Source of the DNA: Burkholderia paludis
GTDB lineage: Bacteria; Pseudomonadota; Gammaproteobacteria; Burkholderiales; Burkholderiaceae
NCBI RefSeq assembly: GCF_000732615.1
Contig: NZ_JPGL01000013.1
Location: 124,001 to 188,000, forward strand
DNA length: 64,000 nucleotides
Direction of reading: 5' to 3'
Both the position numbers and the translations under genes were made by a program. The notes below the pieces were generated by a model. It saw only the letters and a list, made by a program, of their open reading frames with translations. It was not told the origin of the DNA and did no database searches. Positions 1 through 12,404 of the stretch are shown in pieces. Numbering within the stretch: position 1 is the stretch's first letter; the number at the start of each line of letters is the position of its first letter.

Positions 1-170
1 CGCTGCTCGTCGGCAACCTCGGCCCGCTCACGTTCGGCCGCGACGACAACGAAGTCGTGCTGTTCGAGGCGGCCGGCCTCACGCGCCTGCCGCGCGCGCC
101 GAAAGACACGCTCGCGCAAACGCTCGTCGCGGAGATCGCGAAACGCCTGCCCGACAACCGCCTGATCTGA
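1..170 (+). CDS. coaBC: CoaBC, C-terminal end (partial)
   Basis: This is the last 55 codons of an open frame that enters from the left edge and stops at 168-170. The peptide contains [18 protein letters not shown] and ends [10 protein letters not shown], which matches the end of the phosphopantothenoylcysteine synthetase (CoaB) half of the bifunctional CoaBC (Dfp) protein. CoaBC joins 4'-phosphopantothenate to cysteine and decarboxylates the product in coenzyme A synthesis. dut follows 52 bp downstream on the same strand, and coaBC-dut is a common proteobacterial pair, which supports the call. The catalytic parts lie outside the window, so only the identity of the C-terminus can be judged. 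Confidence 0.85.
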   Translation, partial: LLVGNLGPLTFGRDDNEVVLFEAAGLTRLPRAPKDTLAQTLVAEIAKRLPDNRLI

Positions 171-222
171 TCAACCGCGCGGCGGCCGCCGCCGCGCCCT
201 TCCCGACCGATTCGACGACTGC

Positions 223-669
223 ATGAAACTCGACCTGAAGATTCTCGACGCGCGCATGCGCGACTACCTGCCCGCCTACGCCACCCCCGGCAGCGCGGGT
301 CTCGACCTGCGCGCGTGCCTCGACGCGCCGGTCACGTTGCAGCCGGGCGAAACGACGCTCGTGCCGACCGGCCTCGCGATCCACCTCGCCGATCCCGGCT
401 ATGCCGCGCTGATCCTGCCGCGCTCGGGCCTCGGCCACAAGCACGGCATCGTGCTCGGCAACCTGGTCGGCCTGATCGATTCCGACTACCAGGGCCAGCT
501 GATGATCTCGACCTGGAACCGCGGTCAGACCGAGTTCGTGCTGAACCCGTTCGAACGGCTCGCGCAGCTTGTGATCGTGCCGGTCGTGCAGGCACAGTTC
601 AACCTCGTCGACGAGTTTGCCGAGAGCGATCGCGGCGAAGGCGGCTTCGGCAGCACCGGCCGCCACTGA
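223..669 (+). CDS. dut: dUTP diphosphatase
   Basis: A 148-residue homotrimeric dUTPase, the usual length for the family. It hydrolyses dUTP to dUMP and pyrophosphate, which keeps uracil out of DNA and supplies dUMP for thymidylate. The conserved motifs appear in order: [10 protein letters not shown] (22-31), PRSGL (67-71), GLIDSDYQG (83-91, containing the catalytic Asp) and the C-terminal glycine-rich arm [10 protein letters not shown] (138-147) that closes over the substrate. The ATG start gives the canonical N-terminus. It lies 52 bp after coaBC, probably in the same transcription unit, and is followed by a strong terminator. Confidence 0.97.
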   Translation: MKLDLKILDARMRDYLPAYATPGSAGLDLRACLDAPVTLQPGETTLVPTGLAIHLADPGYAALILPRSGLGHKHGIVLGNLVGLIDSDYQGQLMISTWNRGQTEFVLNPFERLAQLVIVPVVQAQFNLVDEFAESDRGEGGFGSTGRH

Positions 670-690
670 GCGGCGCATCGCCAAAGAAAA

Positions 691-714
691 GGGGCCGCGA
701 GGCCCCTTTTTTTT
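691..714 (+). terminator. Rho-independent terminator after dut
   Basis: A 6-bp perfect stem GGGGCC/GGCCCC with a GCGA loop is followed by eight T residues. It ends the coaBC-dut unit and lies between dut and the convergent permease gene. Confidence 0.9.
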
Positions 715-756
715 CCGGTCGGCGGCGCGATTCGCGCGAGCGTCACGCCTGCGCCG

Positions 757-2136
757 TCAGCGTGCGTGTTGGTGCCGGTAGTGCAGCACGTAAGCAAGCG
801 TGAGCAGCACGGCGAATACAACGCCGACCACCATCGTCATCCGGAATTCGCGCGTGAAGGCCGTGGTGAACAGGATCGACGCGACAAGCCCTGCACCGAG
901 CAGGCTGCCGAACGGGTGCCCCCACATCCGGAACGCAAGCGCCGGGCCGCGATAGCGCGCCCGGAAGCGCAGGTGCGTGACGAAGATCATCAGCCACGTG
1001 AACAGCGCGCCGAACATCGCGATCGCCATCATCACGGTGAACGCCGTGTCGGGCGCGAGCACGACCAGCACGGCCGCCACCGCGACGCCGCTCGTCGAGA
1101 TCCACAGCGCCGCTCGCGGCACGCCGTTCGTGCCGAGCCGGCCGAACACCGCGGGGGCAAGCCGCGCGCGCGACAGGCTGAACATCATCCGCGTCGTCAC
1201 GTAGAGCTGGCTGTTCATTGCCGACAGCGCCGCGATCAGCAGCACGAAGTTGATCACGCCCGCCGCGTACGGCACGTGGGTCGCGGCCATGACTTTCACG
1301 AACGGGCTTTCGTCGGTGCCGGCCTGCGTCCACGGCACGATCGCGAGCATCAGCGACAGCGTCAGCAGGTAGAACAGCACGAGCCGGAACACGGTCGAGC
1401 GGAATGCGCGCGTGACCGCGTGCTGCGGATCGCGCGCCTCGCCGGCCGCGATCGCGACGGCCTCGATGCTCATGTAGCTGAAGATCGCGACGATCACCGC
1501 GACCCAGGTGCCCCACGGCCCCTTCGGCATGAAGCCGCCGTGCGCGGTGTAGTTTGCGAAGCCGATGCCCGACGCGGCCGGCGCGGACCACACGAGATAC
1601 GCGCCGAGCACGATGAATACGACGATCGCCGCGATCTTCAGCAGCGAGAACGCATATTCGACCGAGCCGTACAGCGTGACGCTCGCGAGGTTCACCGCGA
1701 TCAGCAGCGCGGAGAAGCCGATCACCCAGTACCAGCCCGGCACGGCCGGAAACCAGTACTTCATGAACACGGCGATCGCACTGATCTCGGTGCCGATGGC
1801 GAACACGACCGCGAACCAGTACGCATAGCGCACCAGGAAGCCCGCGAGCGGGCCGACGTAGTGCTCGGCATACGCGCCGAACGAGCCGGCCGTCGGATGC
1901 GCGACGGTCATTTCCGCAAGCGCGCCCATCAGCAACAACGCGATCAGCGCGCCAATCGCATACGAAACCAGCACGCTCGGGCCGGCGAGCCCGATCGCGA
2001 ACCCGCTGCCGAGGAACAGCCCCGTGCCGATCGCGCCGCCGATCGCGATCATCGCCATCTGCCCCGACGTCAGCGCGTGGCGCAGCCCTTGTTCGCGCGC
2101 GACGATGTCGTCGAACGTCCGTTGTTGTTGTGTCAC
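757..2136 (-). CDS. APC-family amino acid permease
   Basis: A polytopic inner-membrane protein of the amino acid-polyamine-organocation family, about 459 residues with 12 predicted hydrophobic segments. The first membrane helix carries the family signature GGAIGTGLFLGSG, and the next loop has LLMGALAEMTVAHPTAGSFG, both typical of the GABA/aromatic/D-serine permease branch (AAT family). It probably imports an amino acid by proton symport; the substrate cannot be read from sequence. I prefer the GTG at 2136 because GGGGAG lies 10 nt upstream. An in-frame GTG at 2160 would add eight residues. It is downstream of clpA on the same strand but separated by a terminator. Confidence 0.85.
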   Translation of the reverse strand: MTQQQRTFDDIVAREQGLRHALTSGQMAMIAIGGAIGTGLFLGSGFAIGLAGPSVLVSYAIGALIALLLMGALAEMTVAHPTAGSFGAYAEHYVGPLAGFLVRYAYWFAVVFAIGTEISAIAVFMKYWFPAVPGWYWVIGFSALLIAVNLASVTLYGSVEYAFSLLKIAAIVVFIVLGAYLVWSAPAASGIGFANYTAHGGFMPKGPWGTWVAVIVAIFSYMSIEAVAIAAGEARDPQHAVTRAFRSTVFRLVLFYLLTLSLMLAIVPWTQAGTDESPFVKVMAATHVPYAAGVINFVLLIAALSAMNSQLYVTTRMMFSLSRARLAPAVFGRLGTNGVPRAALWISTSGVAVAAVLVVLAPDTAFTVMMAIAMFGALFTWLMIFVTHLRFRARYRGPALAFRMWGHPFGSLLGAGLVASILFTTAFTREFRMTMVVGVVFAVLLTLAYVLHYRHQHAR

Positions 2137-2180
2137 TGTATTGCCACTCCCCTGCACCACCGTGGCGCCGCCGGCGCCAG

Positions 2181-2217
2181 ATAAAACGAAACGGCGCGGA
2201 GAACTTCCCGCGCCGTT
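2181..2217 (-). terminator. Terminator after clpA
   Basis: Read on the minus strand, a 10-bp stem (AACGGCGCGG/CCGCGCCGTT) with an 8-nt loop is followed by a T-rich run (TTTCGTTTT). It lies just after the clpA stop and before the permease start. Confidence 0.75.
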
Positions 2218-2239
2218 CGCATGAACCTCGAATTATCGC

Positions 2240-4540
2240 TTACTCGACTTCGACCGCCTCTTCGTTCGGCTTGTGCGGCGGGTTCGCCAGCTTGTCGAAC
2301 GACAACTGCACCTTGTCGTTTTCGTCGACGTCGACCGTCACGTGACCGCCGTTGACGAGCTTGCCGAACAGCAGCTCGTCGGCCAGCGCGCGACGGATCG
2401 TGTCCTGGATCAGCCGCTGCATCGGCCGCGCGCCCATCAGCGGGTCGAAGCCGTGCTTGGCGAGATGCTTGCGCAACGCGTCGGTGAACAGCGCGTCGAC
2501 CTTCTTCTCGTGCAGCTGTTCCTCGAGCTGGATCAGGAACTTGTCGACCACGCGCATGATGATTTCCTCATCGAGCGAGCGGAAGCTGATGATCGAATCC
2601 AGGCGGTTGCGGAACTCCGGCGTGAACAGGCGCTTGATGTCGGTCATCTCGTCGCCCGTTTCGCGGCGCGTCGTGAAACCGATCGTCGCCTTCTGCATCG
2701 ACTCGGCGCCCGCGTTCGTCGTCATGATGATGATGACGTTGCGGAAATCCGCCTTGCGGCCGTTGTTGTCGGTGAGCGTGCCGTGATCCATCACCTGCAG
2801 CAGCACGTTGTAGATGTCCGGATGCGCCTTCTCGATTTCGTCGAGCAACAGCACGCAGTGCGGCTTCTTCGTGACGGCTTCGGTCAGCAGCCCGCCCTGG
2901 TCGAACCCGACGTAGCCCGGCGGCGCGCCGATCAGGCGGCTCACCGCATGGCGCTCCATGTACTCCGACATGTCGAAGCGGATCAGCTCGATGCCGAGCG
3001 TGAACGCGAGCTGGCGCGCCACTTCGGTCTTGCCGACGCCCGTCGGGCCGGAGAACAGGAACGCACCGATCGGCTTGTCCATCTTGCCGAGGCCCGCGCG
3101 CGCCATCTTGATCGACGCGGCGAGCGCGTCGATCGCCGGATCCTGGCCGAACACGACGCTCTTCAGGTCGCGGTCGAGCGTCTGCAGCTTGCTGCGATCG
3201 TCCTGCGACACGCTTTGCGCCGGGACGCGCGCGATCTTGGAGATGATTTCCTCGATCTCGCTCTTGCCGATCGTCTTCTTCTGCTTCGACTTCGGCAGGA
3301 TGCGCTGGGCGGCGCCCGCTTCGTCGATCACGTCGATCGCCTTGTCCGGCAGGTGGCGGTCGGTGATGAAGCGCGCCGACAGCTCGGCCGCGGCCGACAG
3401 CGCACCCGACGAGTACTTGACGCCGTGGTGCTCCTCGAAGCGCGACTTCAGCCCGCGCAGGATCGCGACCGTCTGCTCGACGGTCGGCTCGGTCACGTCG
3501 ACCTTCTGGAAGCGCCGCGACAGCGCCGCATCCTTCTCGAAGATGCCGCGATATTCGGTGAAGGTGGTCGCGCCGATGCACTTGAGCGTGCCCGACGACA
3601 GCGCCGGCTTGAGCAGGTTCGACGCGTCGAGCGTGCCGCCCGACGCCGCCCCCGCACCGATCAGCGTGTGGATCTCGTCGATGAACAGGATCGCGTGCGG
3701 ACGCTCCTTCAGCTCCTTCAGCACCGTCTTCAGACGCTGCTCGAAATCGCCGCGATACTTGGTGCCCGCGAGCAGCGCGCCCATGTCGAGCGAGTAGACC
3801 TGTGCGTTCGCGAGGATGTCCGGCACTTCGCCGCGCGTGATGCGGTAGGCGAGCCCTTCCGCGATCGCGGTCTTGCCGACGCCGGCCTCGCCGACGAGCA
3901 GCGGATTGTTCTTGCGGCGGCGGCACAGCACCTGCACGACGCGCTCGACCTCGGTCTCGCGCCCGATCAGCGGATCGATGCGGCCGTCCTTCGCCATCTG
4001 GTTCAGGTTCTGCGTGAATTGCGCGAGCGGCGTTTCCTTCTGCGCGTTCGCGTCTTCACTTTCCGCGCTTGCGTCGGTCGACTTCGCGGCTTCGCCGTTG
4101 TTGGTCTTCGCGATGCCGTGCGAAATGAAGTTCACCACGTCGAGGCGCGTGACGCCCTGCTGCTGCAGGTAGTAGACGGCGTGCGAATCCTTCTCGCCGA
4201 AGATCGCGACCAGCACGTTCGCGCCGGTCACTTCCTTCTTGCCGTTCGACGTCGACTGGACGTGCATGATCGCGCGCTGGATCACGCGCTGGAACCCGAG
4301 CGTCGGCTGGGTATCGACGTCGTCGGTACCCGGGACGGTAGGGGTATTGTCGTGGATGAAATTGCGCAGGTTCTGACGCAAGTCCTCGATGTTTGCCGCG
4401 CACGCGCGCAACACCTCGGCTGCCGTCGGATTATCCAGCAGGGCCAGCAGCAAATGCTCGACCGTAATGAACTCATGGCGCGCCTGGCGTGCTTCCATGA
4501 ACGCCATGTGCAGGCTGACTTCCAATTCCTGGGCAATCAT
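2240..4540 (-). CDS. clpA: ClpA, ATPase subunit of ClpAP protease
   Basis: A 766-residue Hsp100 unfoldase that threads substrates into ClpP; N-end rule substrates are delivered by ClpS. An N-terminal Clp repeat domain (about 1-145) is followed by two AAA+ modules. D1 has Walker A GEAGVGKT and Walker [13 protein letters not shown]2 has Walker [10 protein letters not shown] and Walker [12 protein letters not shown]. The length matches E. coli ClpA (758). The start [11 protein letters not shown] is chosen because GGAGG sits 5 nt upstream; a GTG six codons earlier is less likely. Its ATG overlaps the clpS stop as ATGA, so translation is probably coupled to clpS. Confidence 0.97.
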   Translation of the reverse strand: MIAQELEVSLHMAFMEARQARHEFITVEHLLLALLDNPTAAEVLRACAANIEDLRQNLRNFIHDNTPTVPGTDDVDTQPTLGFQRVIQRAIMHVQSTSNGKKEVTGANVLVAIFGEKDSHAVYYLQQQGVTRLDVVNFISHGIAKTNNGEAAKSTDASAESEDANAQKETPLAQFTQNLNQMAKDGRIDPLIGRETEVERVVQVLCRRRKNNPLLVGEAGVGKTAIAEGLAYRITRGEVPDILANAQVYSLDMGALLAGTKYRGDFEQRLKTVLKELKERPHAILFIDEIHTLIGAGAASGGTLDASNLLKPALSSGTLKCIGATTFTEYRGIFEKDAALSRRFQKVDVTEPTVEQTVAILRGLKSRFEEHHGVKYSSGALSAAAELSARFITDRHLPDKAIDVIDEAGAAQRILPKSKQKKTIGKSEIEEIISKIARVPAQSVSQDDRSKLQTLDRDLKSVVFGQDPAIDALAASIKMARAGLGKMDKPIGAFLFSGPTGVGKTEVARQLAFTLGIELIRFDMSEYMERHAVSRLIGAPPGYVGFDQGGLLTEAVTKKPHCVLLLDEIEKAHPDIYNVLLQVMDHGTLTDNNGRKADFRNVIIIMTTNAGAESMQKATIGFTTRRETGDEMTDIKRLFTPEFRNRLDSIISFRSLDEEIIMRVVDKFLIQLEEQLHEKKVDALFTDALRKHLAKHGFDPLMGARPMQRLIQDTIRRALADELLFGKLVNGGHVTVDVDENDKVQLSFDKLANPPHKPNEEAVEVE

Positions 4541-4851
4541 GCTTCCTCCATCACGCACTGCAGCGGATGCCCGGCCTGCCGCGCATGGGTAACGACTTGC
4601 TCAACCTTGGTCGACGCGATGTCCCGCGTATAGACCCCACAAACCCCTCGCCCTTCGCGATGGACCTTCAGCATGATCTGCGTGGCCGTCTCGCGATCTT
4701 TCTTGAAATACTCCTGGACCACCATCACGACGAATTCCATCGGCGTGAAGTCGTCGTTCAGCAGCACCACCTTGTACATCGAAGGCGGCTTGAGCTTCTG
4801 CTGCTTGCGTTCCAGGACGGTACTGTCCTGCTTGTCCGGGATAATCGCCAT
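4537..4851 (-). CDS. clpS: ClpS, adaptor for ClpAP (N-recognin)
   Basis: A 104-residue adaptor that binds the N domain of ClpA and presents proteins with bulky hydrophobic N-terminal residues. The signature of the N-degron pocket and ClpA-binding face is present: [18 protein letters not shown], then a [13 protein letters not shown] block ending in the conserved [10 protein letters not shown] disordered N-terminal tail (residues 1-25) fits the family. The stop overlaps the clpA start (ATGA), giving a two-gene operon. A cold-shock gene is divergent upstream, the same arrangement as cspD-clpS-clpA in E. coli. Confidence 0.97.
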   Translation of the reverse strand: MAIIPDKQDSTVLERKQQKLKPPSMYKVVLLNDDFTPMEFVVMVVQEYFKKDRETATQIMLKVHREGRGVCGVYTRDIASTKVEQVVTHARQAGHPLQCVMEEA

Positions 4852-5396
4852 ACACCCATTCTAAACAACTCGGACAGGCCCGCAATCCTGCCATAACCCG
4901 ACCGACCGGCCGGCGCCCTCCCCGGAATCCCGGAACACGCGACCGCCTTCGCGCCATGCGAAAGCCGGCTGCGGTGCCGGCTTTCACGCGTGGCGCGGAA
5001 CACGAACCGTCTGGTGGAACCGCACCGGAACGTCGTATCCGCATCCAGTATCCCACAAGCCGGGACGACTCGAACGCGCGTCACCCGAGCCTGGTATATG
5101 AGCCGATTATGCGGCTTTTCAAGTCCTCGCGCTTGGCCACGTGCTGCAAAGCAAAGCCGGAAAAACCCTGAAAATGGGTTCTTTACAACGTCCCTCTAAA
5201 CGTCTAAAAATTCCTCTTGACACTCCAATAAAGAGCGCCAACAATCAAGCTGGCACTTTTTTCAATTTGCCAGTCGGCAAAATGAAAGAGGCCGAGGTGA
5301 GCTTGTGAGGGGGGAACGGCTGCATTTTCCGGTCGTTTAGCTTTTCGAGCGTGCTCGTGGTAAGTAGCAGCGACTGTGTGACAGGGGAAGTAGGAA
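4852..5396. other. 545-bp divergent intergenic region, clpS to csp
   Basis: I see no gene here. It holds a 10-bp inverted repeat at 4960-4985 (GAAAGCCGGC, 6-nt loop, GCCGGCTTTC) without a T-run. The right third (about 5160-5290) is clearly richer in A+T than the flanks and carries the csp promoter and a long untranslated leader. A tRNA-like stretch around 5046-5110 was checked and rejected. Confidence 0.7.
5217..5245 (+). promoter_or_regulatory. Probable sigma-70 promoter of the cold-shock gene
   Basis: A perfect -35 TTGACA (5217-5222), a 17-bp spacer and a -10-like AACAAT (5240-5245) lie in A+T-rich DNA. Initiation near 5252 would leave a leader of about 145 nt before the csp ATG, as in cspA-type cold-shock genes, where the leader acts as a temperature-sensitive element. 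A CTGGCA/TGCCAG hairpin at the leader's 5' end is visible. Confidence 0.6.
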
Positions 5397-5600
5397 ATGG
5401 CAACTGGTATCGTTAAGTGGTTCAACGACGCGAAGGGCTTCGGTTTCATCACTCCCGACGAGGGCGGTGAGGATCTGTTTGCGCACTTCTCGGCTATCAC
5501 CATGAATGGCTTCAAGACGCTGAAGGAAGGCCAGAAGGTGAGCTTTGACGTCGTTCAAGGACCGAAGGGCAAGCAAGCGTCGAACATCCAGGCCGCATAA
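5397..5600 (+). CDS. cspA: Cold-shock protein (CspA family)
   Basis: A 67-residue single cold-shock domain, a five-stranded OB-fold that binds single-stranded RNA and DNA and melts RNA structure. RNP1 is KGFGFI (13-18) and RNP2 is DLFAHF (26-31); the protein starts [10 protein letters not shown], as in CspA/CspD. GGGGAAG precedes the ATG at a suitable distance. It is divergent from clpS-clpA; in E. coli that position belongs to cspD, so an orthologous role in stress or stationary phase is possible, though the sequence itself is not clearly CspD-like. The gene has its own promoter and is followed by two consecutive hairpins. Confidence 0.95.
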   Translation: MATGIVKWFNDAKGFGFITPDEGGEDLFAHFSAITMNGFKTLKEGQKVSFDVVQGPKGKQASNIQAA

Positions 5601-5622
5601 AGGCATCGGATATCGGACGAAG

Positions 5623-5656
5623 AAACCCGGCGCATTGCGCCGGGTTTCTTTTTTTT
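5623..5656 (+). terminator. Terminator 1 after the cold-shock gene
   Basis: An 11-bp perfect stem AAACCCGGCGC/GCGCCGGGTTT with a 3-nt loop (ATT) is followed by a run of mostly T (CTTTTTTTT). Confidence 0.92.
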
Positions 5657-5658
5657 CG

Positions 5659-5693
5659 GGCTGGCCAATCGATTATCGATTGGCCAGCCTTTT
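5659..5693 (+). terminator. Second hairpin directly after terminator 1
   Basis: A 14-bp perfect inverted repeat (GGCTGGCCAATCGA, loop TTA, TCGATTGGCCAGCC) starts 3 bp after the first terminator's T-run and is followed by TTTT. It could be a backup terminator or an RNA 3'-end stabiliser facing the convergent multicopper oxidase gene. Confidence 0.6.
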
Positions 5694-5782
5694 CGTTCAA
5701 TCCCGATAATTGAACACGTATTGTGTTGTCATGCGCGCAGATCGGATACTCATCCGGCATGTGAAACAAAATCGTCACGTCG

Positions 5783-7390
5783 TTACACGACCTTCAGCGT
5801 GCCCATCATGCCGAGATCCTCGTGTTCGAGAATGTGGCAATGAAACATGCGTTCGCCGGGCATGTCTTGCGTGACGAGAATCGACACGGTTTCGCCGCTG
5901 CGCACGTTCACGGTATCCCGCCATGCGCGGAACGGCTCGGCCGTACTCGCGCCGTCCGACGCGCGCTCGATCACCTGGAACTGCGTACCGTGCAGATGGA
6001 ACGGGTGATCCATGTCGGTGGCATTGCGGATCTCCCAGCGCTCGACGTCGCCGCGGCGGCTCGTCAGCGTCGCGCGGTGCGGTGAGTAGGTCGCGCCGTT
6101 GATCGTGAAACGCATGCCGGCCGGCCGGCCGTGCGGCGCGCCCTTCATCATCGCGGCCATGTCCATTTCCTCGCCGAACGCGACCGTCTTGCGCGCAACC
6201 GGCTCGCCGAGCGGCGGCACCGTGCGCAGCGTGGCGGGCAGCGCACGCGCGGCGGCGGGCGCGAACGCGACGTCGGCCAGCGCCAGCGCCGGGTCGGGCG
6301 GCAGGCTGCCGTGGCCATCGTCGTGCGACATCGCCATCTTGCCGCGGTCGTATTCGGCCGCCTGCAGCACCGCGCGCGACGCGCGATCGCCGGCGCGCAC
6401 CAGCAGTTCCGCCCGCTCGCCCGGCGCAATCAGCAGCGACGTGACGCGCCGCGGCGCGTCGAACAGCCCGCCGTCGGTGCCCGCGTGCTCGAACGGGCGG
6501 CCGTCGTCGAACGCGACCCGCAGGTAGCGCGCGCTGCACGCGTTCCACAGGCGCCAGCGCTCGTCGCCGGCGACATCGATCCGGGGCCGGCGCGCGCCGT
6601 TGACCAGCACGAACTGGCCCTCGCGGCCGTTCATCCAGTCCATCGTGTCGTTCGGCGCAATCGTGCCGTTACGCGCAAGCTTCAGGTCCGACACGAACAG
6701 ATGGCGCTCGGGCCAGCCGTCGAGCGGATCGTCCGCGGCACGCACGACGAACGGGCCGGCCAGCCCGCGGAACACCTGTTCGGCCGTCATCATGTGCGGA
6801 TGCGGGTGGTACCAGTAGGTGCCGGCGCTCCCCTTCGGCAGCGTGAAGCGGTACACGCGCGACGCCCCGGACGCGACGGGATCGGACGGATTGCCGTCCT
6901 GATCGGGCGGCACGGGCAGCCCGTGCCAGTGAATCGTCGACGGCTGCGGCAGCATGTTCACGAACCTGATCTCGACTGTGTCGCCCTCGCGCACGTCGAT
7001 CAGCGGACCGACCACGGGGCCTTGCGCACCCTCGCCGAACTGCCAGAACGTGGTCGGCCGTGCGCCGCGCAGCATCGGGCGCGCCACGGGCTGCGCCACC
7101 AGCGTCGCCCGGAACGTACCGGGCTCGCTGCTTTCGTTCGCGAGCGTGCGCAACCCCGCAAGCGGCGCGCCGGCCGGCAACGCATCGGCGGCCGCGAGCG
7201 CGGCCGGTGCCGGCTTGCCATGCTGCGCGTGACCCGACATCCCTGACATCCTCGGCATGCCTGCCATGTCGTCCATCGAATCCATACCGGCCATGCCCGC
7301 ATGACCGGCATGCTGCGCCCACGCGCTGCGCGCCCACAGCGATGCAGCTGCGACGCCGACGGCGTACGACAGGAAGGTTCTCCGTATCAT
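5783..7390 (-). CDS. Tat-exported multicopper oxidase
   Basis: A 535-residue three-cupredoxin oxidase, probably periplasmic. The N-terminus IRRTFLSYAVGVAAA then ARSAWAQ reads as a twin-arginine signal with Ala-x-Ala cleavage near residue 25. Residues about 27-57 are rich in Met and His (HAGHAGMAGMDSMDDMAGM), a likely copper-binding segment. All four copper-ligand blocks are present: HWHG (154-157), HPHPH (195-199), HPFHLHG (462-468) and HCHILEHEDLGM (517 on), so type 1 and trinuclear sites should form. It may oxidise Cu(I) or phenols. The start at 7390 has AGGA 8 nt upstream. No copper-resistance genes are adjacent. Confidence 0.9.
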   Translation of the reverse strand: MIRRTFLSYAVGVAAASLWARSAWAQHAGHAGMAGMDSMDDMAGMPRMSGMSGHAQHGKPAPAALAAADALPAGAPLAGLRTLANESSEPGTFRATLVAQPVARPMLRGARPTTFWQFGEGAQGPVVGPLIDVREGDTVEIRFVNMLPQPSTIHWHGLPVPPDQDGNPSDPVASGASRVYRFTLPKGSAGTYWYHPHPHMMTAEQVFRGLAGPFVVRAADDPLDGWPERHLFVSDLKLARNGTIAPNDTMDWMNGREGQFVLVNGARRPRIDVAGDERWRLWNACSARYLRVAFDDGRPFEHAGTDGGLFDAPRRVTSLLIAPGERAELLVRAGDRASRAVLQAAEYDRGKMAMSHDDGHGSLPPDPALALADVAFAPAAARALPATLRTVPPLGEPVARKTVAFGEEMDMAAMMKGAPHGRPAGMRFTINGATYSPHRATLTSRRGDVERWEIRNATDMDHPFHLHGTQFQVIERASDGASTAEPFRAWRDTVNVRSGETVSILVTQDMPGERMFHCHILEHEDLGMMGTLKVV

Positions 7391-8029
7391 CAATCGATCC
7401 TCGTTATCCATGCGGCGTCGCGCGGCTGCCGCGACGCCCGCGCCGGCCGGCTGGCATGCCGGTGCGCGACGCGAAACCCGATGCCCGCGTCATCATAACT
7501 GCAGCCCCTTGTCCCGATACGCCGCCACCCGGAGGGCGGCGATACGTCGCAGGGCAGCGGCACCCGCCGGATTCAGCCGGCTTCGACACGCAGGGCGCCC
7601 CGCCCTGCGCCCGCCAGCGCCGCCGTGACGCGCACGTCCTTGGCAGCCTCCCTTCGATTGCCGGCCCCCTGCCGTGCGGCCCCGCGCAGGCACAGATCGC
7701 GTCACCCGTCGTCAAATCGGCCAATATTTCACGATGCGGAACAAGTCTCTGCGTTGTAAAAATTCGTGGTGCAGGGCACAAAATTCCTGTTTCGCGATGC
7801 CAAAAATCGTTCCGCAATACAAAACGCACAACATAATGCATTGTTTTTAAACACAAATTTTTCTTTCGAGAAGGCACTCTACGCGCACCATCCGACCGGG
7901 GCCCGGACGTAGACTTTGTCCCATGCACTGACGCTTCGCCACGACGTTCGATACGGAACCCGGCGCAAGCAGCCAGTCGGGCCACGACGGCACAACAGAA
8001 TCGCTTGTGATCAGAAAGGGAGAACGGAA
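7391..8029. other. 639-bp intergenic region with an A+T-rich block
   Basis: The left half (to about 7705) is ordinary high-GC DNA with no convincing gene. About 7710-7870 is strikingly A+T-rich and holds TGCGGAAC at 7735-7742 and its reverse complement GTTCCGCA at 7809-7816, plus TTTCACGATGC and TTTCGCGATGC as a degenerate direct repeat. CATAAT at 7832-7837 could be a -10 element for the downstream small gene, but I see no matching -35. This looks like a regulatory region for the 74-residue protein. Confidence 0.55.
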
Positions 8030-8254
8030 ATGAAGGGATTTCGCTTTGGTTCAGCGCTCGGGTCGTTCTACATCCTGCCGGGTAACGGCGGCTGGGAAGC
8101 GACGTTCGGCAACGCCCTGCTCGGCGCGTTCTCGTGCCCCGAAGTGGCGGCCGACCACATCTCCCGCGGCGACTGCGAGCAACTGTCCGAACTGGACACG
8201 GCGACGCTCGAAGTGCCGCACGAAATCGCCGACTGGGAAATCGTTCACGTCTGA
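8030..8254 (+). CDS. Orphan 74-residue protein
   Basis: I do not recognise a family. The start ATG has a fair ribosome site (AAGGGAGAA), third positions are GC-rich like the neighbours, and the gene is followed at once by a strong terminator, so it is probably real. The protein is acidic near the C-terminus (residues 45-70), has no signal peptide, and carries two Cys residues (SCPEVAADHISRGDCEQL). An in-frame upstream extension to 7916 lacks a ribosome site and reads as basic, non-protein-like sequence. It is flanked upstream by an unusual A+T-rich regulatory block. Function unknown. Confidence 0.7.
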   Translation: MKGFRFGSALGSFYILPGNGGWEATFGNALLGAFSCPEVAADHISRGDCEQLSELDTATLEVPHEIADWEIVHV

Positions 8255-8272
8255 ATGGCAAGCCTGCAACGC

Positions 8273-8306
8273 AAAACGCCCCGGGGCAGCCGGGGCGTTT
8301 TCTTTT
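8273..8306 (+). terminator. Terminator after the 74-residue gene
   Basis: A 12-bp perfect stem AAAACGCCCCGG/CCGGGGCGTTTT with a 5-nt loop is followed by CTTTT. The A-run on the left means it could also work for the convergent icd2 transcript. Confidence 0.88.
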
Positions 8307-8365
8307 GTCACGGGCGACGGGCCGTCACGCCCGCCGCGGTGGCGCGCTCGCGCGCGCGGCCTGCG

Positions 8366-12129
<3,764 letters not shown>

Positions 12130-12294
12130 GATCGACTCCAGTGACGTGGCTGAGCAGGTGATGCTGGTCGAAACTGCGCGCGCGGCGGGGGCGCGGCATG
12201 GCCACCCCGTGACGGCAACAGCGAGCCGCTATTCTAGCGCCCCAATCGGGCACTTCGGCGTGAACCGCGGCGCTGCGTATCAAGACCCCACTTA

Positions 12295-12310
12295 TGTCTT
12301 ATATAAGACA
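12295..12310. promoter_or_regulatory. 16-bp perfect palindrome between icd and rluE
   Basis: TGTCTTATATAAGACA is perfectly self-complementary and sits in a local A+T-rich patch in the 275-bp divergent region. It lies 166 bp upstream of the icd start and 95 bp upstream of rluE. The form (conserved outer GTCTTAT/ATAAGAC halves) is that of a binding site for a dimeric regulator, for example of the GntR family; that identity is inference. Confidence 0.6.
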
Positions 12311-12404
12311 GAGGACTTGCCGTTCCGTATTATGCATTAAGATTCCGCCATTTGCCATAGACCGCCCGCCCCCGCGCCCCGCGGCGCCGGGCAGCCGCCC
12401 CGCC

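Noticed and set aside
2273..4633. Long open frame antisense to clpA (786 codons), and similar ones antisense to icd2 (8255-10615) and fusA (14326-16491)
   Set aside because: These are mirror frames produced by high GC at third positions. Their translations are Arg/His/Asp-rich without domains, and the sense genes are certain.
5046..5110. Possible tRNA or tRNA remnant on the minus strand (GTTCGAGTC next to CTCATATACC)
   Set aside because: T-arm and acceptor stems do not pair, and no D-arm is present.
12294..12404. Upstream extension of the pseudouridine synthase
   Set aside because: It would start inside the palindromic promoter patch, and the added peptide is Pro/Arg-rich and not part of the family.
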